Positions 21,268-32,879 of a DNA stretch of 64,000 bases are shown one piece after another (within the stretch, counting starts at the first letter, position 1; every line of letters starts with the position of its first letter). The notes under the pieces are model-generated. The model was given only the letters and a program-made list of their open reading frames with translations, was not told where the DNA came from and ran no database searches. The stretch is from NCBI GenBank assembly GCA_030704615.1, contig CM060731.1, forward strand, positions 92,236,756-92,300,755, read 5' to 3'. The stretch comes from Takakia lepidozioides. Lineage: Eukaryota; Streptophyta; Takakiopsida; Takakiales; Takakiaceae. The position numbers were made by a program, and so were the translations under genes.

Positions 21268-23445
21268 CAACCACGGGACGCGTCCTCTACCTCTAAGCCC
21301 ACTGGACTTAAGGTTGCAGTTACGGAGGACAATTGGGAGCCTGACATTGGACCCATTGTCACCGGAGGAGAGAGACAACGTATATGGCGGTTCCTGAGGG
21401 CTTATAGGAATTGCTTTGCCTTCAGTTTGAAAGACTTGGGAGCATTGAAGGGTCAAGAGATTCGCATTGAATTGGCCACTGACACGCCAATATTTCGGAG
21501 ACCCTATAGATACAGTGACATGGAGAGGTCCTTGATTCAGATGAGAACTCAGGATCTTTGGGAGGCAGGTTTGGTGGAGCTCTCTGGTGGAGAGTATGCT
21601 TCAGCCACAGTGATGCCAGCCAAGAAGGATGTCTATGGCAATTGGACGGAGAGACGTATGTGCGGTGATTACCGGCCTGTAAATCGTCAGACCAAGTCCG
21701 ATAGGTATGCCATGCCGACACCAGAGGAGATCTTTGATGCCATTGGGCATTCCAAGGTCTTTAGCACGTTGGATTTACGATCCGGATATCACCAGTTGCC
21801 GATCAAGGAGGCGGATAAGCAAAAGACGACATTCTGGGGGATCAATGAGCACGGGAAGGATTGCCTATACCAGTGGCGGTTCTTACCATTTGGGCTTAAA
21901 AACGCTCCCGCTGAGTTTCAAAGAGTCATGGACAGGATTCTAGCAGGGGTGGAGTTTGCTCGGTGCTACATAGATGATATCATCATCTTTAGTGCTACGG
22001 TGGAGGAGCATGAGAGACACCTTCAGGGGGTATTTGAGCGCTTGAGGATGCACGGATTGAAGTTACATCCGGGCAAGTGCAAGTTTTTCCACAACCAGAT
22101 TGAGTATCTGGGTCACATGATATATCCTGGAGGATTGGGGGTACAGCAGACTAAGATAGAGTCCATTGCCCAGGTTCCACGCCCCATGGATGTGAGCCGA
22201 GTTCGAGCTTTCATGGGGTTAGCAAACTATTACAGACGGTTTGTTAAGGGATTTAGTGCCATTGCAAAGGCTCTAACCAAGCTGACCAAGGTGGACCAGG
22301 AGTGGCAGTGGGAAGATGAGCAAGAACAAGCTTTTCAAGAGCTCAAGGCGAGGTTGACCTCGGCACCCATCTTGAGACGACCTATCAGGGGGCGTCCTTT
22401 TCAGCTGCATACAGATTGGAGCATGCTGGGGCTTGGAGCGGTGCTCACACATGTGGATGATGAGGGAAGAGAGTTCGTAGTGGCTTATGCTAGCCGCTCG
22501 AACAATGCTGCAGAGTCTAAGTATAGCTCATATGAGGGAGAATGCTTAGCTGCAGTGTGGGCCGTGGCACACTTCAGGTGCTATCTATATGGCAATCTCT
22601 TCACCCTTGTCACGGATCACCAACCACTCAAGTGGTTGATGGAGTCAGACAAGCTTACGGGGAAGCTTGCACGGTGGGCACTCATCCTTCAAGAGTATGA
22701 CTTTCAGGTGGTGCATCGACCGGGTTTGGTCAATCGCAATGCAGATGGGTTGAGTCGCAATCCATGCACAAGCCAGCAGGATGACACTGGAGCTCGGTGG
22801 CATGGTGAGACGGACGAGGAGATGGTGCCCGGATGGCATGCATCTGCATTTCTGTGTATCTTGGCAGCGGAAGGCCAGGTTGGACCTGCAATAGGGATGA
22901 CTGTAGATCAAGTGTCTGAGGACCCTGAGGCCAGCAATGAGCAAGGTGGCGCCAAAGATATACATGAGGATTCAGTTGTGTTGGACTACCTCCGCACTGG
23001 AGACACTGCAGCCACTATGACTGCCAAGGAGAGGGATCGGATCCTACAATGAGCCAAGAGGTTCAAGTGGGAGGGGACACACCTGCTCCGAGTGTGGGAG
23101 GATGGTCGAGTGAGGATTGTGCCTCACCCAACACAGTGGGCACGGTTACTGCGGCATGCCCATGAGGAGTTGGGGCATTTTGGGGTGCGATGCACTCATA
23201 GTCTACTGCAGGGGCAGTATTGGTGGCGTGGTATGCACACAGACGTGCAACAATTTGTGGCTAGGTGCATGGTGTGTGACAGGGTGCGTGCTTCATTCAA
23301 CGCCCCTACTCCACAATTGCACCCTCTTCCGATCATGGGATTGGGCTACAGGTGGAGTCTTGACTTCGCAGGGCCATTGTCACTGACCATGCGCCACAAC
23401 AAGTACATGTTGGTGATGGTGGAGCACTTCTCCAAAGTGGATTGA
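21268..23445 (+). pseudogene. Reverse transcriptase, RNase H and integrase zinc domain of the DNMT-gypsy element
   Basis: An open frame runs 21268-23052. RT landmarks: ASATVMPAKKDVYGNWTERR (21600), FSTLDLRSGYHQLPIKEADK (21760), WRFLPFGLKNAPAEFQRVMD (21875) and the catalytic box CYIDDIIIFS (21965). RNase H is at 22400-22750 (LHTDWSMLGLGAVLTHVDDE, VTDHQPLKWLM). A TGA at 23050 interrupts. The same frame continues with the integrase HHCC zinc domain (HAHEELGHFGVR...CMVCDRVR, 23155-23290) and the first core Asp (SLDFAGPLSL, about 23360), ending at 23445. Confidence 0.9.
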
Positions 23446-24403
23446 ATTGGTTCCATTGCCTGATAAGGCTAGTGAGGGAGCTGCGTATGCATTCTTGGAT
23501 TGTGTGCTTAGCCGATTCGGTGCTCCAGCTGAGGTACTCACGGACCAAGGGAGAGAGTTCTTGGGGGAGTTTCAGGCTTTGTGTCACAAGGCCTTGATAG
23601 ACCACCGCACCACTTCTCGGGATCATCCTGAGGCCGATGGCTTGGCAGAGAGAGCTGTTCAGACAGTAAAGAGGGGTTTGCGCAAGTATGACTTGCAGAA
23701 GGGACACCTAGGAGATTGGGACCTTCAGTTATCCTGGTTAGCCATGGGCTACAGGTTCAGCAAGCAAGCATCACTTGCCTTCTTCTCACCATACTTTCTT
23801 CTCTTTGGCCGAGAGCCGGATTTGCCTACATCCATTCACAGAGAAGCTGCTACAGTTCTTAACCTTGACGATCTGGACGTGTGGGCACGTGCATGTGAGC
23901 AACGTGCAGAGTTGTTCAAGAGAGTCATGCCCATGGCTTTCGAGAACCTTGCCATTGCACAACACCGTGATACGTTGAGGTATGCTACCATACGTGGTGG
24001 GGGCTATCGTCCTGGGGTTCGGAGATTCAACCCTGGTGACTATGTCTATCTGCAGCAGACTGCTCCTACGACCCTGGATGTGACTGCAGGACGTGTTATT
24101 TTGAGGGTTCGAGAGGTCTTGCCTTCAGGCGTCTTGGTCTTGGAGGGTCGGGATGGCATAACTTGGAAGGACCATGTGCGTAATTGTGCGCCATGTCACC
24201 TTCCGAATGTCGATGGCAGGATAGACCCAAACTTGGCAGTGGTATCTGCAGGTTTGAGGTGCATGTTGTGTGGGTCTGCTAGAGGGGCAGCCACCATGCT
24301 GGTGTGTGATCGATGCTCTAGAGGTTGGCATATGGGATGCTTGACTCCACCTCTTGAGTTGGTTCCGGATGGGGATTGGTTATGTCCACATTGCATTGGA
24401 TAG
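23430..24403 (+). pseudogene. Integrase core with C-terminal PHD finger
   Basis: After a frameshift near 23440 the core continues: VLTDQGREFLGEF (second Asp, 23540) and DHPEADGLAERAVQTVKRGL (catalytic Glu, 23625). A C-terminal domain follows (FNPGDYVYLQQ, about 24030; VLPSGVLVLEGRDGITWKDH, about 24115). The last 55 residues form a C4HC3 PHD finger: CMLCG, then LVCDRC, RGWHMGC and DWLCPHC (24260-24400). PHD fingers read histone H3 tails. Here the finger occupies the position a chromodomain has in chromoviruses, suggesting a role in choosing integration sites. Confidence 0.9.
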
Positions 24404-24663
24404 TGGGAGTGGATACAACCATGGAAGGCTAACAAGAAATGCAAGGCCAAGCTACTAGGGGACCTTGAACACACGAGGTCTTGACTCAAGTTCATAGATT
24501 GCAAGACGGCGACTAACGATGGGGCTACTCTTGTACCCGGCCTCTTGGTCTATAGAGTTTGAGTACAACAGGGACAGTAATAGAGGACTTAGTACGGCTG
24601 TGGCTATTACATCTTGTAGCTATCTGGAGTTAGAGGGACCTATCCACCAGCTAGGGGGGCGAT
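24404..24663 (+). other. 3' untranslated region and polypurine tract
   Basis: No frame is present. The stretch ends with CAGCTAGGGGGGCGAT (24649-24663), a plausible polypurine tract for plus-strand priming directly before the putative LTR start TGTGGTAGAC. Confidence 0.55.
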
Positions 24664-25189
24664 TGTGGTAGACTACTTTATTGTGCATATATGTGTGGTG
24701 TGGTTTGGACAGCGATGTAGTTGTGTAGCGATATGTATGCGCACGACAGCTGTCAAGTTAATAAGCACAGTGTGAAAACAACTAGAATAAAGCTAGTTAT
24801 TTGTATTTAACACTTGGATTTAGGTCAAGTGTTAAATCAGGTGTCAGGTTTAGTTTGACACCTGAACCGCCTTATCTTCACGAGAACGGCAGTCGCGTGG
24901 CTCATCTCTCTCGAGTTGAGCCTGCGCGACCGAGCTCCTTCATGCGTTTAGATTTGAGTGTGCTTATGATGGGAGTGTAGATTGTTGTGGGGTGGAGTCC
25001 CCATAGCTTGGGGTGCCCCTGGCTCGACTTCTGTTTTAACGAGTGATGTTGAGGGATTTCATATTTCTTGTGTTGAGAGTGTGTGTCCTTTCAAGCTTTC
25101 TTATTGTGGCAGACTACTTTATTGTGCATATATGTGTGGTGTGGTTTGGACAGCGATGTAGTTGTGTAGCGATATGTATGCGCACGACA
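24664..25189 (+). repeat. Putative 3' LTR with an 85-bp direct repeat at both its ends
   Basis: It begins TGTGGTAGACTACTTTATTG after the polypurine tract and ends GCGCACGACA at 25189, giving TG...CA ends over 526 bp. Its first 85 bp (24664-24748) recur with one visible difference as its last 85 bp (25105-25189). Inside are AATAAA-like signals (near 24787) and an inverted repeat around TCTCGAGTTGAG (24905). No 5' LTR match was found, so the LTR call rests on position alone. Confidence 0.5.
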
Positions 25190-25430
25190 AGGCTTCTACC
25201 TTTGGTTACTGCATCATAGTTTAGTAAAATGTCTGTGTCCGAGAGAACCCGTTGATCCCAACATCTGTAGAAGGATCTCACATATGGCCAGATCTTGGCT
25301 GGAGCTTGACATAGTTCTAAGGAGACAATGTTCTAAAGATTCCAAGACAGCAGTGGAACAACAAACACACATCACAGCTCCTTGAAACTGTAGCCATTCC
25401 CCAACTAGATTATGATCTCTCGTCTATAGC
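25190..25430 (-). mobile_element. LINE 3' fragment
   Basis: It matches the part of the LINE at about 28470-28660 (CATCTGTA, TGGCCAGATCTTGGCTGGAG, CTTGACATAG, AACAAACACACATCAC). It starts abruptly at the LTR end (25189). The Cys-rich end of the LINE ORF2 (zf-RVT-like region) lies on the minus strand and is degenerate. Confidence 0.6.
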
Positions 25431-25460
25431 GGGGCTGCTTTATAGCAGCCTCGCGGCTTC
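25425..25460. repeat. Short hairpin
   Basis: GCGGGGCTGCT-TTAT-AGCAGCCTCGC forms an 11-bp stem with one mismatch and a 4-base loop. Its role is unknown. The rest of 25460-25635 shows nothing recognisable. Confidence 0.45.
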
Positions 25461-25635
25461 CCTCTACGTCTTTCTCATGTCGTCCTCACTGTTGATTCAA
25501 CAGATGGACGAGATGTATTCTAGTAGTATCTTCTTAAAAATAGTAACACAATAGTTACACACCACTGACTTAGTTAAGATGCATGTACGCATCCATATCC
25601 AGATAATATTTAATTCATTGTTCTAGAGTGTCTAA

Positions 25636-26475
25636 TATTTTACTATAAAAGATACATTATTTTAATGCTTCAAATCTGCCCCTTCCATCTGAAGGGACCA
25701 GATCGAGTCACTTGTTTTCCATCCATCCATTGGGTTGGTCATCCAAAGTGTAATTTCATCCATCTATAATTACAGCCTATAATTTCATCCTTCCATGGAT
25801 TTCATCCAGCTTGTATTCTTCATCCATCCGCTGATTTCATCCAGGGAATACATGACCAATTTAAGTTTGGTACATGACCAACTTAAGTTGGTACATGATA
25901 CACTTGAAATTCAAGTGGATGATACTTCATCCATCGATATTCAACCGGTGAGATCGCCACCCTCGATTGACTAGCATCCAACGGTCCATATTAACCCTTG
26001 CGCTCCCATTCAATTCCACTTCCATGCTACGTTGATGTCGGGGAGAGGCTCCCATGCTTGAAGCAGTGAGTTGTAGTGTTGTCTTGAGAGTCGTCTGTTG
26101 GTGAGATCCTCCATCAATATAGGCATATTTTCCTGCATTTGCTGATCCAAAAAGACATCGATCCTGAATCATCTTTGGCGCTGAAGATTATTCGTTGGAT
26201 TCTAGATCGTAGCCTCTAGAGCACTGTCCACGAACCAAAAGTTGCGTTCCTGTAACTCCTGGAACTTGTCGTTGTAGCCACTCCCCAAAGTCTTCTTGAA
26301 GAAGCCGTCATCCCATCTAGCTTGCTCGATAGCTACTCCGGCTCCGCCATTGCTAGAATTCCATTTTCTTTATGATTTTCTACTATGATTTTGTATTGCA
26401 CCCAGTAAAATATATACTAATGTACAGAAAATACGTTATTTTAAATTATGATCCGAAAAATTGATCGACAGTGCA
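25636..26475 (-). repeat. Dispersed repeat, copy B (inverted relative to 4255-4990)
   Basis: Reverse complement of copy A over most of its length, running from ATTATTTTAATGCTTC to TTATGATCCGAAAAATTGATCG. One minus-strand frame (26172-25927) reads MEVELNGSARVNMDRWMLVN and contains no known domain; it is also partly readable in copy A. Copy B has about 80 additional bases near 26100-26180. Confidence 0.7.
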
Positions 26476-27660
26476 CAAGGTAAGAGAGTGCACGTTTCTT
26501 CATTGAATTACTCTTGATATTAAGGTTAGAAATACACCTGGTGTGCTTTAGATGTGCATATTGTGCCAGCAGTTCTTGAACAAGTTGGTTGGCTATGTCT
26601 TGGTGTGTCCTTGGCTGTGCTTCTAGTGATATTTATAAATTAAAGTCGGAGTACAGCCAACACAGAAAAATGTAGTTGTAAGCTTTGCATGCTCATGCTC
26701 AAAAGAAATGCCATTGAAAATATGAACATATTGTGCTCTATGGACTGAAATCTGTTTCTGTGTATGAATTGGAGGTTGATGGTCACTAAAATGTAGTTCT
26801 TATTCCTTGCCCCATACCTTGCTTTCCACCCTTCCTCCACACTGATCATAACTGACTACCTACTGACTATTATGCAATGGAATGGGCCGGGCCCTCCTCG
26901 AAAAGAAATCTCTCTTCCGCCATTTTCCTCGGCAGGCAGCTCACTAGGCTGAATGTCATCTGCTGGCCCATTCCATAGTATATATGTAGGTCTAGCACAT
27001 ATGACCCTCAGATGCAAGAGAATCTGTGTCTGCATTAGTCAAGTTTACATTTGGCTTTTAAGAAGTGTAAAGAGGGGTACATATGTACCTCTGTCTGCAT
27101 TTGCATACGTACCTGGTGTCTGCATCTATAGCTCTTGTCAGTGAACAGTTGCCATCACCATCTCATCTGCAATATTGAATCTTCCAAATAGACCAATACT
27201 GAACCATGCTGCTGTTGTCTTCATTTAGAGGGACAAAACAACTACACCAGCCACCATGTGGATGGCCACAACATCGATGATCTGGTGACTATACTGCGGG
27301 AGGTTCAGAAGGCAACACACACAACTGGACCTATGCTGATACACATTGTCACCTAGAAAGGGCGCGGGTACCCATGTGCTGAGAGAGCTACTGAATATCA
27401 TGTCGAGCTTATAGTGAAACTTGATAGTTGACAATACAAAGGGTGTGGCATAGTGATAACTTTTTCAGGCAAAGAAAGAAAAAAAGAAAGCAGCAAATTT
27501 ATTAGAGCTGGGGATAAAATGTCATTATATTATTGGTGGCCGGGTTACAGAATCTATACACACAAAAAATTCAATGCCGAAGAAACATGGCATTTCTTTC
27601 CAGATCATAGGAGTCAAACTCTTGGCCAAAGCTCCTTTACACGCAAAAAATACGGATTAC
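26476..27660. other. Intergenic, nothing recognised
   Basis: Short frames only, and no domain, tRNA or clear repeat. The T-rich run at 27660-27690 is the poly(A) end of the minus-strand LINE that follows. Confidence 0.4.
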
Positions 27661-30113
27661 ATTTTTTTATTTTTTTTATTTTTTTAATACCGGAACAGGG
27701 ATTGTAACCCTGATTAATTTTATTATAAATTATTGGAAGGGGAACTATAAGGCACACACACCGTATTCAGTGTATCACGATCCAACCATCTCCTGTTGGA
27801 GATTAAGTCCACAAGACAAAAAAACCCATGTCCCTACTAAAGACACTTACACTGTGACCAGTGTTCCACGAGCCAAAACAACTCCGCCAAAGAACCGGGC
27901 ACACTGCCCAAGACCTGAGACAAAAGAGACACTTAACCTATTTGTTGTTGGTGTTTTGAAGACCATCGAGGATGACACAGAGGAGAGAGGTGATTGAAGT
28001 CATTGACCAGTGTGGATCAAAGAGAACTCCCTATCTATAGTGTAGTTTGGAAGCTGTCGTGGAGGGCTTTTGATGCTTCCAGTTGACCTCCTTTTCAAAT
28101 TCCGGGGAAAGAGTGGCCGAGTGGTGCACGGAGATCTCGCCAAGCCTGTGGGGGGAGCTCGTTCCAGTTGCACTGGTCTTGCGTTAGGGCTGTTGCATAT
28201 GAGGCTCTATCTGCCCCATGTGTGTTGAAAGTTCCTATGGATCGCTGCTGCATTAATGGCGACTTGTTGAATGTCTGTACAGAGTTTGCCGAGGCTTTCC
28301 TCCCCTCAGTTTGCAAATCAATGAAGATCGAGGTAGGGGAGGCAGGAAATTGTTGTAGTTTGACCACTAAACGTGTTTTTACAACGTATTTTCCACAGGT
28401 ACCAAATTGAAAAAGCTCTAAGTGTTTCGAATATCGGGCACTTGAGGGCTGTATTCTTAGAGATAGGGTCATAGTTTAGCAATAGATGTGTGTGAGAGAG
28501 ATCTCTGTAATTCCAGCATCTGTAAAACAATTTAACATAGGGCTAGATCTTAGCTGGAGCTTGACATGTCAGTAGACAATGTTCTAAGGTTTCCAGGACC
28601 GCCGTTGAGCAACAAGCACACATCACTGCTCCCTGGAACTGAAGCCATTCACCCACTTTGAGAACCCTATTGACTATTTGCCATAGGAAGGCTGCAATCT
28701 TTGATGGACGAGTTTTAATCCAGACAGAACCCCAGATCGTTTTCTAGTTCTTGTCTCGGAAGTTGTACAAGCCCCATCTAGATTCCCATTTTTTGCACAT
28801 AGGTTGGGTTACTGACAGGGCTCTATAGCCTTTTTTTGTAGTGTATGCAAAGAAGGGTTCTGCTGAGTTTTTGAATTTCCAGGACCATTCCAGGGGGTCA
28901 ATCTCCATTTCTGCCAGGGGCCTGCCGAGAATCCATACAAATGAGTTGGTTGCCAACCAAGCCCTAGTGGTAAAAGTGGGTGGAGGCTGGGGATTCATGG
29001 CTTTGTCTGGGGCTGTCCAGCAGCAAACTCTGACTGGAGTAAGAGCCATAGTTGGTAAGCTTACGGGTTCTGGAGAGGTAAGTGAGAGTCTAAGTGAAGT
29101 GGTATTGATGGTGAAGGTGTAAGCCGAGATATCGTTCGTGGTGATGTCATCTACAAACAAAATAGTAAGTTGGTTTTGAAGTACAACGAGGGCCCAAGAC
29201 TTTGGGGTTGGTTCCGGAGGGCCAGAGGAAAGGGTAGAGAGCCATTGTGCCGAGATAGATTGAATGATCTGTTGATGGCCTTTGGATGCTCGTGCAACTC
29301 CAACATCTTGAGCTACAGATTCCTAAGTTCAGAGAGTGTTTCCTGTCCATAAGTTATGTATCTGTCTGATGCCCAGACAGTCCCACTTGGACCATCTCTT
29401 AGCCTGGTTTTTCTGGTAAGGGGACAGAGGGGTATTGTTTAAGAACATATGTTGTCTTTTGATTTCATAGAAGTTGTTTGGCTGGACTTTGATGAGCAGC
29501 TTCCTTAGCTGCCCCCAAGCCTGCCAAATACTTGTCCAAAGAGCGGAACCTACTGACTTAAGGTTGAAACCTTGCGTGAGCCATCGAAGAGAAGGGCTTC
29601 ACTGGGCTGTTTTAAGGGGGGATGAATTGACAATGTGGTCGTAAACCAAGAACTTCCACCAACCCCCTTCAAGACCAAGAAATCAGGGAATCCATTTGCC
29701 TAGGAGTGCAACAATCTGGGTCTCGGGATCGAGAACCCCCAACCCCCCTTTTTTTTGGGCAAGCAGATTTGCGCCCAAGCTACCAAGGGCCTTTTGTTTT
29801 GGGTGCTGGCCTCTGCTCCCCAAACAAAGTTTATGAGAAGACGTTTTATCTCCTGCATCTGTTTGGAGTTCGATCGCCAAGAGGAAGCATAGTACCACAA
29901 TCCAGAAGAATGAGTTTGAAGGGCTCTACCTACAATAGAAAGGTGTTTTGATCCCCAATATGTCAGTTTCCTCTTTAGTTTGGCCAGTGTAGAGGCAAAT
30001 ATTTGCTGATCCGTAAGGTTGATTCCGTATGTGTAACCCAGTAAGGTGGTTGTCTCACCAGGTTTGAGCCATTTCAGCCCTTGATCCACTCCCCAAGAGG
30101 GAGGTGTTCCCAT
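27661..30113 (-). mobile_element. LINE, 5'-truncated, 3' half of ORF2 plus 3' end
   Basis: The minus strand reads into the post-RT region of plant L1-like LINEs: GWGVDQGLKWLKPGETTTLL-type sequence (about 30090), then RLLINFVWGAEASTQNKRPL and AWAQICLPKKKGGWGF (29760-29820). A W/C-rich carboxy region is spread over 28095-29350. The 3' end is T-rich in plus orientation (27660-27695), that is, a poly(A)-type tail. The frame is broken repeatedly. It is truncated at 30113 and abuts a plus-strand LINE fragment head to head. Confidence 0.75.
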
Positions 30114-30600
30114 GGTGGACGCTGTCAGGTCACCTACCAGCAGCCCCGAAGTTTTATTCCAGTTGATTTTACCAAGCTTTAAACAGGGTCTCCTGCAAGC
30201 TTGGACTCAAGCTGGAAACGATCACCTCGACCCAACACAACTCTTCCTAGCCAAACTGAAGGCTGTTAACATTGAAAGCCAAAGGATGAGCCATGAGCTA
30301 GCAAAAAATAGAAAGAAAAAGGTAGTGGCATTAAACAAGTGCCTCAAAATTTACAAGTCAAAACTAGAATCCACCCGCTGTGATGAAGACACCTACCGTA
30401 CTTATGTTCAAGCCAGGAACAATTTGGATATCCACCATAAGATTCAAGAGAGAAAATGGAAATTGCAGGTAGGTGTTTACTCGTCTACAAAAGGGGAAAA
30501 AAATGAATAAATACTTCTTTGAAAAGACAAGGTTGCGACGCGCCTCCCAGATTATATCGGAACTTATAGAACAACCCTCTGGCGAAATACCTTAAATACC
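30112..30600 (+). pseudogene. LINE ORF2 fragment between endonuclease and RT
   Basis: The plus frame 30112-30510 reads LFLAKLKAVNIESQRMSHEL, then KKKVVALNKCLKIYKSKLES and ARNNLDIHHKIQERKWKLQV, the helical linker typical of LINE ORF2 ahead of RT (ending near KTRLRRASQI in another frame). It meets the minus-strand LINE at 30113. Confidence 0.65.
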
Positions 30601-30639
30601 TTTTGTGCAGCCTTAAGGAGGAGGTTATTGATTTTGTAG

Positions 30640-31890
30640 AGGCCTCTGCCCCGTTTGTAAGAGTCAGGTAACACCTGAATCTTAGGGGGTGTTTGGCTTT
30701 GGAGATTATGGAAACCACAAAGGCTGCTTGTGTTACCCCATTGATATTCAGGAAGAGAAAACCTCCGGCCATTCTGATCACATCAGATGACTTCGAATGT
30801 GTTGACTCTTTATGGATAACTTCTGCAGATGTCAAGCATTATGTGCAATCCAACCCTCCCAACAGTAGCCCAGAGGTTTTATTTAGGGATAAGATTCAAC
30901 AACTCTTACAGAAACACCAGAAGCACTACTCTCTTTCACCACTCACAAAAATATCGTGGGGAGCATACCTGGAAGATCACCCCAAACCCTCAACCCACCT
31001 TCCGGCCCTTGTGGAGGATGCATAAATCTACGCATCCCCTCCACTAATACAAGCCATCTGGACTTACGAGGAGCCTGTTATCTGCACCAAGAGGAAGTCA
31101 CAAACTACAAATTCGTTACCAGGACACTTTAGTGAATGGAGTTACTGGGAGCCCACTTGGACTCAGAGGTGGATGGGAACAACTACAGAATGGAGGTCCA
31201 AAGGACCAGGGAATACATTAATGGTAACAAACAGATAGTACACTCGCCACTGAATCCTCGGAATCCCAAGTGGACTCCTCCACACAAGAAGGCAATATCA
31301 ATCACTTCGACCAGGAGGTCAGAACTCTGCACACATCAACTATCCTGGACACAACCCACGCCAACTCGTAGGCTGCTTCCCAAGTGACTTCTCCACCCAG
31401 GGCTTTAACACCCTCTTCCCAACCTTCTCCTATCAAGGTGCCATCCTCTCCCTCTCCCTGTTTCATTTATCAAGTATTACCAGGAAGCTCCAATAGATGC
31501 TGGATGTTGTGCGGTAGAGGGAAACATTCTAGGGGGAAGCAGGAAAGGTACAGGCTGCCAGTTTTTGACTTGCCAGATAGCATACCCTCAGGGACTCTGC
31601 CCTCTAATGGCTCACTCTTGCAGAGATATCCTGGATTTCTTACCCTGTACTCAGCTGACTTCTTCCCTATTGGAGTATCCATTCTATCAGTTACCAATTA
31701 TACGGTGTCTACAGAACAGTTCATATCCTCCCCAGAGAACCCCGTCTGGGCAAACCAAGAGCAGTTTTCATACTCATTCAAAAGAAGACCCGAAAACCCC
31801 CAGACAACTTCGTCTGGGTCAACTCTTTGCGACCAAGAGACCGTAGGGTCAAATTCATTTACCAAGTAACTAGGCCATCATATGAGACTA
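30640..31890 (+). pseudogene. LINE ORF1-like region (degenerate)
   Basis: Several short plus frames (30693-31025, 31136-31387, 31384-31869) precede the ORF2 start at 31918. They are Pro/Ser/Thr/Lys-rich and include HYSLSPLTKISWGAYLEDHP. No zinc knuckle is seen. The ORF1 assignment is by position only. Confidence 0.4.
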
Positions 31891-31917
31891 TCAGTCTAAG
31901 CCTACCACTGCCAATCA

Positions 31918-32092
31918 ATGATCTTTGACCTCCACTCGTGGAACATCAGAGGGTTGGGTTCTGACCCGACTTCTCTAAAGAGATTGAAAATCAAAACTTG
32001 GCTGGCCTCCTTCCTGGCAAATCACTCCATCATTTTCTTTCAGGAACACAAAATAGACCAAGGAAAAATTGATAGCCTGTCAGATTATCTAT
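31918..32092 (+). pseudogene. LINE ORF2 endonuclease, N-terminal part (interrupted)
   Basis: MIFDLHSWNIRGLGSDPTSL, then ANHSIIFFQEHKIDQGKIDS: the N and E of an APE-type endonuclease (WNIRG, QEHK). It is cut at 32092 by CACTA element 2 and the reading resumes at 39820. Confidence 0.85.
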
Positions 32093-32879
32093 CACTACAA
32101 CAAATCCCGGCTTTTACGTCTGCTATTTTCCAGTCGTATCAGCCTTTTATGACTGCATGACTGCCCAGTCAGATAAACCCAGTCAGTTGTGACAAATGAG
32201 TTGTAAGCGCCATAGAGTCGTATCTGCCAGTTGTGGAGCTCACTGTTGATGTGGCAATGGGGACGCCTAATCATAGTCATTGATAAGACCGTAGTAAATG
32301 ATTGCGAATCCATGTCAGCTTCAGGTGGAACGGAAGGGACATGCCACGTATCACGTCAAAGGGAAGGCGACAGGGTCTTTACGACTGGCATATATGACTT
32401 CCACAGATTAACCCCAGGACAACACGTGGAGAAGACTGGACATGACACGTGGAATCAAATTATGCAGGATGGGGGTGGTCATTATGACTGGAGCATATGA
32501 CTTCCATGGCGCTCTAGATACTGCATGTGACATGAGTATGGGCGAACACGAGGGGTGAAAGTGGCACATGGCGGAGGCTCTGTGGATGGGATGTAGTCGT
32601 GTACATGATTGTAGTCATGGGCCTAACTCTAGCAGCATTGAAACATGAAAGCACCATTGAAAGCACACGAAAACACCATCGAAACATGAAAGCACATTTG
32701 AAATTGGAACATCGATTCAAATACAACGTGACTTAATGTTCAAAGATCCGTTCCATAATCTAATCCGGTGCTGCTACAAAAATGCACAAAGCTGCAAAGT
32801 CTATGTAGACTTCCAAATGCCCGAGCAGGAGATGCATACACTGACATCTCTCGAACTTCAGCAATCCACTACCTTCATT

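Larger units (their letters stand above)
17065..25189 (+). mobile_element. Ty3/gypsy retrotransposon encoding a DNA methyltransferase and a PHD finger
   Basis: Same-strand, contiguous order: Gag with zinc knuckles, DSGA protease, C5 cytosine methyltransferase, RT (YIDD), RNase H, integrase (zinc domain, D-D-E core), PHD finger, polypurine tract (CTAGGGGGGC at 24651), putative 3' LTR. The order RT-RNaseH-IN places it in Ty3/gypsy. Lesions: Gag frameshift near 17325, stop at 17568, stop or frame change at 19751, DNMT frameshift near 20307, stops at 20800, 21265 and 23050, and a frameshift near 23440. It looks GC-richer than the flanking DNA by eye. The left boundary is uncertain; the upstream ORF at 15912 may belong to it. 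Confidence 0.85.

Noticed and set aside
24664-24748. The 85-bp repeat itself as a complete LTR
   Set aside because: Too short for a Ty3/gypsy LTR with promoter and poly(A) signals; more likely a repeat within a longer LTR.
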